Assembly: GCF_013337765.1 (NCBI RefSeq)
Contig: NZ_VBSB01000010.1
Location: forward strand, 186,001 to 250,000
Direction of reading: 5' to 3'
Length of the DNA: 64,000 nucleotides
Source: Mycolicibacterium sphagni
Lineage (GTDB): Bacteria; Actinomycetota; Actinomycetes; Mycobacteriales; Mycobacteriaceae
The notes beneath the pieces are model-generated. The model did no database searches and was not told the DNA's origin. It saw only the letters and a list, made by a program, of their open reading frames with translations. A program made the translations under genes and the position numbers. Below are positions 46,780-53,292 of the stretch, piece by piece; within the stretch, counting starts at the first letter, position 1; each line of letters opens with the position of its first letter.

Positions 46780-47763
46780 TCAGAAACCCAGCAGGTGATT
46801 GCCAGACGCGAGCGCCAGGTCGTGGCTGGCGTCGAGGTGGCTGTTGACCAGCGTGGTGTCGTGGCTGGCGTCCAGCGACATGTGGCTGGACGAGTCGTGC
46901 GTCGAGCCGTCGACGACCGAGTGCACCGAGTTGTCGGAGTGGTCGGTGACCGCGGTCGTGGTGTGGGTGTCGGTCTGGGTGTAGACCGGCGAGCTGGCGT
47001 GGTTGGCGCTGTTCGTCGACGTCTGGCTGTCGATGATGGTGATACCGCCACCACCGGCGTTGCCACCCGAGGCGTGACCGCCGCCGAGGCCGATCAGGCT
47101 GCCGCCGGCGGACGCTCCGCCACCGTTGCCACCACTGGCGTCGACGTCGTGGAAGACGGGGCCGCTGTTGTCCTTGATCACGGTGCTGCCGCCGGTGGCG
47201 GTGGTGCCGCTGTCGTTGATGTGGCCATGTCCGACAGTGACATTCGATCCGGTTCCGGCCAGCACGTCGCCGTTGTTGACCTCGTTGCCGTTGCCCAGTA
47301 CCGCGCCGTCGCCAGTGACGATGTCGCCGTGGCTGTGGCCGTCGACGACCACGCCACCTCCTGCGGCGGTGTTGGTGGTCTTGTTGCCGAAGGTGATGTC
47401 ACCGAAGCCGAGGTTGAACGCACCCTGCTGGGCGTTGGCGCCGGCGTTCTGGTCGGGGCTCAGCAGCGAGGTGTCGGTCTGCGGGGCGAACGTCGGCGAC
47501 GGCGCGTAAACCGGCTGGAACGTCGGCTCGTAGGCCGGGGCGAAGCCGTAGTTGTTGGACACCGCGCGCTGCAGGCCGACGATCGGGTCGCCGCCGCCGA
47601 GCACCAGACCCGGAACAGCGGTGGCCGCGACGGTCGAGACCTGGGCTGCCGACACACCCGCGAACCCGGCGTCGCGGATGGTCTGGTCCGGGGCGTTGAC
47701 GAACGCGCGGGCGGCGTCTTCGTTGCGGAACAGGTCGAGGATGAAGTCGAGGAGAGTGAGCAT
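46780..47763 (-). CDS. iniB: IniB
   Basis: 327 aa, shorter than M. tuberculosis IniB (about 480). The N-terminus (TLLDFILDLFRNEDAARAFV, then DAGFAGVSAAQVSTVAATAVPG) is the conserved helical IniB domain, about residues 1-65. The rest is low-complexity, rich in Gly, Asn, Asp, His, Ser and Thr (GHSHGDIVTGDGAVLGNGNE; DASHDTTLVNSHLDASHD). No Sec signal. Size reduction falls in the Gly-rich part, which is known to vary. ATG start. Upstream DNA carries the TAGGGG box cluster. The molecular role of IniB is not established. Confidence 0.88.
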   Translation of the reverse strand: MLTLLDFILDLFRNEDAARAFVNAPDQTIRDAGFAGVSAAQVSTVAATAVPGLVLGGGDPIVGLQRAVSNNYGFAPAYEPTFQPVYAPSPTFAPQTDTSLLSPDQNAGANAQQGAFNLGFGDITFGNKTTNTAAGGGVVVDGHSHGDIVTGDGAVLGNGNEVNNGDVLAGTGSNVTVGHGHINDSGTTATGGSTVIKDNSGPVFHDVDASGGNGGGASAGGSLIGLGGGHASGGNAGGGGITIIDSQTSTNSANHASSPVYTQTDTHTTTAVTDHSDNSVHSVVDGSTHDSSSHMSLDASHDTTLVNSHLDASHDLALASGNHLLGF

Positions 47764-47879
47764 GGTCGAGACCTTTCAGAGAAGGCGCTCGCCGGCCTGT
47801 CCGGCGATCTGACGACAACGCTATGGACGCCGGCGTCAACCGAAAACGGGGTCGCCACCCCTCTTCACCGCGCCTCGGC

Positions 47880-47927
47880 TAGGGCTCACTAGGGGTGCCG
47901 CGCTAGGGGATTAGGGGAACCCTAGGG
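47880..47927. promoter_or_regulatory. TAGGGG box cluster upstream of iniB
   Basis: TAGGG/TAGGGG occurs at 47880, 47890-47895, 47904-47909, 47912-47917 (as TTAGGGG from 47911) and 47923-47927, the last as palindrome CCCTAGGG. The cluster is about 120-165 bp upstream of the iniB start and just past the end of the convergent-side terminator. The same box occurs three times before the Hsp70-iniR unit, so an IniR-type activator site is a reasonable inference. Sites seen; binding not shown. Confidence 0.6.
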
Positions 47928-47944
47928 AAGTCCTCGGACACAAA

Positions 47945-47975
47945 GAAACCCCACGTCACGGGGACGTGGGGTTTC
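47945..47975 (-). terminator. Intrinsic terminator of the IniB-like gene
   Basis: Perfect 13-bp stem (arms 47945-47957 and 47963-47975, GAAACCCCACGTC) with a five-base loop, 11 bp after the stop of the minus-strand gene at 47986. It separates that gene from the iniB promoter region. Confidence 0.8.
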
Positions 47976-47985
47976 GTGGCGGGGG

Positions 47986-48546
47986 TCAGAACAGGTCGAA
48001 GCCGGGATGGTCCGTGCCGCCGTGGGTGTCGTCGACGTGGGTGTGGTCCCAGGCCGTGTGGTCCCAGGCCGTGTGGTCCGCCCAGTCGCCTCCGGCGTCG
48101 ATGCCCGCGTCGTGCTCGGAGCCGACGTCGGTGACCTGCGCCGAAGGATCCGGCAACGCCGCGTCGAATGCGCCGGGATCCGCACCCGGGTCGGTGATCA
48201 GCGCCGGACCCGTGTCGGTGTGCGGCGCGAGGTCGGTGATCACCGAGTGGACGTCGGACACGGTCGTGGCGGGCAGGTGAGCGTCGAAGGCGTCGAACGC
48301 GGCTGTCGCGGCCCCGCTCGCCCACACGTTGCCGTCGCCGGGACCGGCGCTGGGGCCGAAGCCGCCCGCCGCCACCGGACCGGACAGCGAGTCGGCCACC
48401 ATCGGAATCAGGTTATTGACGTCGGCGCTGGTCACATCGGGCAGGTGCGCGTCAGCGATGGCCCCGGCCGGGTCGGCGGCGTAGCGCGCGGCGGCGTCGG
48501 GATCCCGCACGAGCGACATCACGAAGTCGAGCAACGAGTTTGCCAT
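47986..48546 (-). CDS. IniB-like protein (Rv0340 position)
   Basis: 186 aa. The first 60 residues share the IniB domain pattern (SLLDFVMSLVRDPDAAARYA, then DAHLPDVTSADVNNLIP), followed by an Ala/Gly/Asp/His-rich low-complexity region that ends in three WDHT(A/H) repeats. ATG start with AGGAGGGAAG upstream. It lies in the position of M. tuberculosis Rv0340, next to iniB, and is probably a diverged paralogue of IniB. It has its own terminator and is divergent from the Hsp70-iniR operon. Function unknown. Confidence 0.75.
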   Translation of the reverse strand: MANSLLDFVMSLVRDPDAAARYAADPAGAIADAHLPDVTSADVNNLIPMVADSLSGPVAAGGFGPSAGPGDGNVWASGAATAAFDAFDAHLPATTVSDVHSVITDLAPHTDTGPALITDPGADPGAFDAALPDPSAQVTDVGSEHDAGIDAGGDWADHTAWDHTAWDHTHVDDTHGGTDHPGFDLF

Positions 48547-48663
48547 GGAACGTCTTCCCTCCTACCGCCGATAGTCACAGAGGAACTTCAGCTTGTGCCC
48601 AGAATGTTATCGGGCACGGCGTCCGCCGGGATCGGTGTCGAAGCCACCCGATACGCACCGGCG

Positions 48664-48710
48664 TTAGGGGGTGCGGCCTTAGGGGTTCCGGCGTCATTAG
48701 GGGATATGGT
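48664..48710 (+). promoter_or_regulatory. Triple TTAGGGG boxes and -10 for the Hsp70-iniR operon
   Basis: TTAGGGG at 48664-48670, 48679-48685 and 48697-48703 (15- and 18-bp steps) is followed at once by TATGGT (48705-48710), a good -10. Boxes in the -35 region fit an activator contacting RNA polymerase, as for MalT-type STAND activators such as IniR. Autoregulation is the simplest reading. Confidence 0.6.
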
Positions 48711-48749
48711 GAAGGCCGCCCGCCGGGCGGCGGCGAAGGGATGTGCGAA

Positions 48750-50642
48750 TTGAGCGAATCGCTGGGGTTGTCGATCGGCGCCACCAACCTGGGGGCAGCG
48801 CGCCCGGGCCGGCAGCCGGTGACCCGCCGGTCGGTGCTCACCTTGTGGGCCAATCGGCCCGCCGAGGTCGGGGTCCCTTCCCAGAATCCGGAATTGACCA
48901 GCCCCAACCTCACCGAGGCCGGCCAGGTGTTCCGGGGGTTCGTCGAGCGGGTGGGCGATCCGGTGCCGCTGGTGGCCGCCGACGGTTCACCGCATCGCAG
49001 CGATGAGCTGATCGCCGAAGCGCTCGAGGCGATGGCCCGCGCGGCCGACGATGGCACGCCCCCGTCCACCGTGGTGGTCGCGGTCCCGGCGTACTGGGGT
49101 CCGGGTGCGGTCGGATCGCTGCGCGGTGCGTTGCGCACCAGGCCCTCCCTGTCGCCCAACGGTGTGCCGCCGACGCTGATCTCCGACTCGACGGCCGCGC
49201 TGGCCGCCCTGCAGGCCGACCCGGGACTGCCCACCCAAGGCGTGATCGCGCTGTGCGACTTCGGCGGCAGCGGAGCGAACATCACCCTCGCCGACGCCGG
49301 AGCCAACCTCCAGCCGATCGGCGAGACGGTGCGTTTCGCCGAGTTCTCCGGCGACCAGATCGATCAGGCGCTGCTGACGCAGGTGCTTGCGGGCATTCGC
49401 GATGCCGCCAACATCGACCCGGCCAGCACCAACGCCGTCGGCGCTCTGACCCGCTTGCGTGACGAATGCCGCCAGGCCAAGGAGCGATTGTCCTCAGAGA
49501 CCGCGACCGTGGTGCCGGTCGATCTGCCCGGCTTCCGCTCCGACATCCGGGTCACCCGCCCGGAATTGGAAGCGCTGATCGCCGAACCGCTCGCAGGGTT
49601 CCTCGACGCGCTCGGAGACGCGCTGGAACGCAACAGGATTCCAGCAGTCAATCTGGCCGCCGTCGCCACTGTCGGCGGTGGCGCGGCGATTCCGCTTCTC
49701 ACCCAACGACTTTCCGAGGAACTGCGGGTTCCGGTGGTCACCACACCCCTGGCGGGGTTGAACGCGGCCATCGGCGCCGCGGTGATCGCCGCCAGCGGCA
49801 GCGCCCCGGATGCGCCGACAGGCATGGCGGTGGCCGCTGCTGACGCACCGACCGGGTTGGCCCCGGCGGCGTGGGCCGCGGGGACGGCCGGGGCTGCCGC
49901 CACGGAGTCAGCCACCGATGGCTCGCCGTCGGCGACGTTCCGCGCGTTGGCCTGGTCGCAGGACGACGAGCCCGGCTCCGAGCCGGTTCCATATTCCGGC
50001 GAGGACTACACCTTCGACTACGCCCAGCAGGCGCAGGGCGCCACCGGCCAGCGCCCGATGATCGAGTTCGAGCAAGAGGACGCCGAGACCGAGCTGGTCG
50101 ACGCCCCGGTGCCGTGGTACCGGCGCCCACCGCTGCTGTTCGGTATCGCCGCGGCCCTCGCGGCGGTGGCGGTCGGCGGGCTGGCGATCACGCTGACCAG
50201 TTCCGACAGCACTCCCACCACGACAACCACCAGGGTGACCAAGCCCGGTGACCCCACCGACGTGCCGGCCACGAGTGTCGTTCCACCACAGACGGTTACG
50301 ATCACCGGCTCGGACGGAAACCCGACCGAGTCGACCATTCCGGCGACCACCACCGTGATACCGACGACGACCACGACGCCGTCGACCACGACGACAACGA
50401 CGTCTCCGACCACCACCACGACCACCACAACAACGACCACCACAACGACCACGACGACCACCACTCCCCCGACCACCACCACGACGACGCCACCGCCGAC
50501 CACAACCACCACGCAGCCGCCGACGACCACGACCACCGTGGCGCCGCCGACCACAACTGTCGCGCCACCGACGACCACGGTCGCCCCTCCGACGACGACC
50601 CAGGCGATCCTGACCGGCGCAACGGCGCCTCCGACGAACTAG
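48750..50642 (+). CDS. Transmembrane Hsp70/actin-fold protein with PWYR motif and Thr-rich tail
   Basis: 630 aa from TTG at 48750, which has GAAGGG nine bases upstream; ATG at 48741 is an alternative. The N-terminus (LGLSIGATNLGAARPG) and CDFGGSGANITLAD give phosphate-1 and phosphate-2 motifs of the Hsp70/actin ATPase fold (about 1-355), followed by TVGGGAAIPLL. After a linker come VPWYRRPP (near residue 454), one membrane helix (LLFGIAAALAAVAVGGLAIT) and about 150 extracytoplasmic residues almost wholly Thr/Pro. There is no DnaK-type substrate-binding domain. It is followed after six bases by iniR, so one operon. I infer a membrane sensor or partner of IniR. Confidence 0.8.
   Translation: MSESLGLSIGATNLGAARPGRQPVTRRSVLTLWANRPAEVGVPSQNPELTSPNLTEAGQVFRGFVERVGDPVPLVAADGSPHRSDELIAEALEAMARAADDGTPPSTVVVAVPAYWGPGAVGSLRGALRTRPSLSPNGVPPTLISDSTAALAALQADPGLPTQGVIALCDFGGSGANITLADAGANLQPIGETVRFAEFSGDQIDQALLTQVLAGIRDAANIDPASTNAVGALTRLRDECRQAKERLSSETATVVPVDLPGFRSDIRVTRPELEALIAEPLAGFLDALGDALERNRIPAVNLAAVATVGGGAAIPLLTQRLSEELRVPVVTTPLAGLNAAIGAAVIAASGSAPDAPTGMAVAAADAPTGLAPAAWAAGTAGAAATESATDGSPSATFRALAWSQDDEPGSEPVPYSGEDYTFDYAQQAQGATGQRPMIEFEQEDAETELVDAPVPWYRRPPLLFGIAAALAAVAVGGLAITLTSSDSTPTTTTTRVTKPGDPTDVPATSVVPPQTVTITGSDGNPTESTIPATTTVIPTTTTTPSTTTTTTSPTTTTTTTTTTTTTTTTTTTPPTTTTTTPPPTTTTTQPPTTTTTVAPPTTTVAPPTTTVAPPTTTQAILTGATAPPTN
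50346..50606 (+). repeat. ACC/ACG trinucleotide-rich tract encoding the Thr tail
   Basis: About 260 bp of near-continuous Thr codons (ACC, ACG, ACA, with few CCG/GCG), inside the Hsp70-like gene. The codons are mixed, so it is not a perfect microsatellite, but slippage or recombination could vary tail length between strains. Confidence 0.7.
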
Positions 50643-50648
50643 CCGATT

Positions 50649-53144
50649 GTGACCGATCTGATTCCGGTGCACAGCCTTTCACCGATCGCCACACAAGCGG
50701 TCAGTGCACTGGGGTCGGCCCCGGCCAAGTTGCTGGTGACCGGTGGCATCGGCACGGGGAAGAGCACGTTTCTGGTCGCGGCTCGTGATGCCCTGCGGAA
50801 CAACGGTTCTGCTGTCCTGACCCGGCCGCCCGCGCCAGGCGATCCCGCGGACGCGGCAGTGGTGGTCGACGACGCCCATCTGCTGACCGGTGCGGAACTG
50901 CGGCAGCTCACCGAGCTGGCCGGCGATCCGTCCTCGACGGTGGTCGTGGCGGTACAGCCACGCGATCACGACGAAGACCTGCAGGCGCTGATCACCACGA
51001 TCGAGCGGGAACAGCCACGGATCACGTTGGGGCCGATGGCACCTGGTGAGCTATCCCGGGTGATGACCGATCCGTCCGGGCACCCACCTCGTACCGAATT
51101 GGTCACCAACATTCTCGTCGCGACGGCGGGCATCCCGTTTCTGGTCGATGCCGCGCTGGCGTCGACTCGCCCCTATTCGGCAGGAGCGATCGCGCAGGCC
51201 GCGCTCTTCGCTCTCATCGACCGGCTGCGCCGGCTCGGCGAACCCGAACTCGACGCACTGCTGATCGCGTCGCTCAGCCGTGATCTCGGTGCCGCCGATC
51301 TTGCTGCGGCACTGGATGTTCCGGCCGAAGAGGCCAGGTTGCTGATCGACAGGGCCCGAGCCACCGGGCTGGTCGAACCCGCGCACAGTCCGCACTTCCT
51401 GCGTTCGGTGCACCGCGCCACAGCACAGATCCTCGGCAACGCCCGCCATCACGATATCGAAACGGCGCTGCTGCGCTCACAGATCGCGATGTCCACGCTC
51501 TCACCTGATCTCGCACTGCGGCTGGCCGAGCACGGTGTGCGTGACGAGCAACTGGCCGACGTCCTGCGACGGCAAGCCGGTGGCGGCCGCACCGATCCGG
51601 CTTCAGCCGCCCAGATCTACCGCGCTGCGGTCGACGCCGGTGCGGCGGAACTGCGTGCGCAACTGGCTGATTCGCTGGCTCTGGCCGGCGAGTGTTCGGA
51701 CGCCGCAACCGAAGCCGACGATCTGCTCACCTCCGAGGACCCCGCCGAGCGGGCCGCGGCCGTGCGGGTGGCCGCCAGCGTGGCCATGCACAACGGCAAC
51801 TCCGCGCAGTCCGCGGACCTGTTCGGCTGGCTGGGGCCCTACCCCGACGCGTCCGTGAGTGCGGCGGCGGCGATCGTGCTGACCGCGACCGGAGATGCCG
51901 CCGGGGCCGAACGCGCGCTGGCCATGGACGGTGCGGGCCCGCCGACTGCCGCATCCCGCGCCGCCCGCAGCCTGGCCGAGGGCCTGCTGTCAACACTTCA
52001 GGCGCCGTACTCGACCGCGGCGGTCAAGCTCGGTGCGGCCATGGCCGGGGAGTATTCGGCGACGCAGGTCCTGCCCGACAGCGCCGCGGCGTTGGTCACG
52101 TTGGCGGCCTTGCACGGCGGCGATCGGGTCCGTGCGCGCAGCGTCATCGCCAGGGCCGTACGGACCGACCGGGACACCGAGGACGCGCTGTACGGGCACC
52201 GGCACCGGCTCCTGCTGGCCTGGACGAAGATGCAGGATGGTCAGCTGACCGCCGCCGCATCCGACATCACCGGTATCGACGGTTCGTATCGCCGGGATGC
52301 GCTGTGGTCGGCGGCGCTGCGCACGGCGTTGGCCCGCCGCGGCGGCGACGCGGGCGCACTGCAGAAGCACTGGTATGCGGCCATGGAGGTGCTGGTCGAG
52401 TATTCGGTCGATCTGTTCTCCCTGCTACCGCTCGGCGAGCTGTGGGTGGCGTCGGCCCGGATCGGCCAGCAAGACCGGCTGATACCCGCGCTCGATCAGG
52501 CATTCGGACTGCTCGAATCCCTGGGCAATCCACTCACCTGGTCGGTGCCCCTGCGCTGGGCGGGCGTGCACGCCGGGATCCTGGCCAACGATCCCGCCGC
52601 AGTGGCCCCGCACGGGCAGGCCCTGACTGCTGCCGCCGCGCACAGCCCGTTCGCCAAGGCGCTGGCCGTGGCCGGACGGACCTGGCTGCGGGTGCTCGCG
52701 GGACAGGTCGATGCCGACGAGGTGGCCGCCGCGGCACGCGGGCTGGCGCAGTTCGGCCTCACCGCGGATGCCACCCGGCTGGCTGGACAGGCGGCACTGC
52801 AGACGTCCGACCCGAAGGTGTCCGGGCTGATGCTGCAGGTGGCGCGGGATTTGAAACTGTCGGTGGGCGACAGCATGGGCGACGACGGCCAGCCCCAGGC
52901 GCCCGAGCCCGGCGGACCGGCGTCGGGAGGCACCCGACCGATGTCGTCGCCGCTGTCCGATCGCGAGCGCGAGGTGGCCGAGCTTCTGTTGCTGGGCATG
53001 CCGTACCGCGATATCGGCGCGCAACTATTTATCTCCGCGAAGACCGTCGAGCATCACGTCGCACGCATTCGGCGTCGGCTCGGTGCGGAATCCCGATCGG
53101 AAATGCTGTCGATGTTGCGGGCGATCTTGACGACCGAAAGCTGA
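50649..53144 (+). CDS. iniR: IniR: STAND/LuxR-type signal transduction ATPase
   Basis: 831 aa, matching Rv0339c in length and position. P-loop GGIGTGKS at residues 32-39, Walker B VVVDDAHLL near residue 75, a long helical-repeat sensor region (about 230-740), and a C-terminal LuxR helix-turn-helix (LSDREREVAELLLLGMPYRDIG then AKTVEHHVARIRRRLG). Established knowledge: IniR activates iniBAC in response to trehalose released during cell-wall stress. GTG start six bases after the Hsp70-like stop; co-transcription very likely. TTAGGGG boxes upstream of this operon and of iniB are candidate binding sites. Confidence 0.88.
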   Translation: MTDLIPVHSLSPIATQAVSALGSAPAKLLVTGGIGTGKSTFLVAARDALRNNGSAVLTRPPAPGDPADAAVVVDDAHLLTGAELRQLTELAGDPSSTVVVAVQPRDHDEDLQALITTIEREQPRITLGPMAPGELSRVMTDPSGHPPRTELVTNILVATAGIPFLVDAALASTRPYSAGAIAQAALFALIDRLRRLGEPELDALLIASLSRDLGAADLAAALDVPAEEARLLIDRARATGLVEPAHSPHFLRSVHRATAQILGNARHHDIETALLRSQIAMSTLSPDLALRLAEHGVRDEQLADVLRRQAGGGRTDPASAAQIYRAAVDAGAAELRAQLADSLALAGECSDAATEADDLLTSEDPAERAAAVRVAASVAMHNGNSAQSADLFGWLGPYPDASVSAAAAIVLTATGDAAGAERALAMDGAGPPTAASRAARSLAEGLLSTLQAPYSTAAVKLGAAMAGEYSATQVLPDSAAALVTLAALHGGDRVRARSVIARAVRTDRDTEDALYGHRHRLLLAWTKMQDGQLTAAASDITGIDGSYRRDALWSAALRTALARRGGDAGALQKHWYAAMEVLVEYSVDLFSLLPLGELWVASARIGQQDRLIPALDQAFGLLESLGNPLTWSVPLRWAGVHAGILANDPAAVAPHGQALTAAAAHSPFAKALAVAGRTWLRVLAGQVDADEVAAAARGLAQFGLTADATRLAGQAALQTSDPKVSGLMLQVARDLKLSVGDSMGDDGQPQAPEPGGPASGGTRPMSSPLSDREREVAELLLLGMPYRDIGAQLFISAKTVEHHVARIRRRLGAESRSEMLSMLRAILTTES

Positions 53145-53228
53145 GACTCCGACCACACTGCCGCCGAGTTAGGTCAGCCTTTGTAGCGGCGCTAATAGTC
53201 GAGATGCAACTATGAGCTGGATTGGAGT

Positions 53229-53275
53229 CAAGTTACTGGTCGGTAACTTGCACTAAGTTACCATTGGGTAACTTA
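53229..53275. promoter_or_regulatory. Two tandem palindromic operators before etfD
   Basis: AAGTTAC-N6-GTAACTT occurs twice, at 53230-53249 and 53255-53274, exactly 25 bp apart; each arm is perfect and the outer bases also pair (CAAGTTAC/GTAACTTG and TAAGTTAC/GTAACTTA). The second ends 18 bp before the GTG of etfD. Strong candidate for a TetR-type repressor acting on etfD. The regulator is not in the window by any direct evidence. Confidence 0.8.
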
Positions 53276-53292
53276 CGACAGGGAGGCAGTCC

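Noticed and set aside
50018..50578. Val/Gly-rich frame that looks like a PE-PGRS or membrane protein
   Set aside because: It is the complement of the Thr-codon tract (ACC/ACG gives GGT/CGT and GTG/GTC runs). No start signal or signal peptide.
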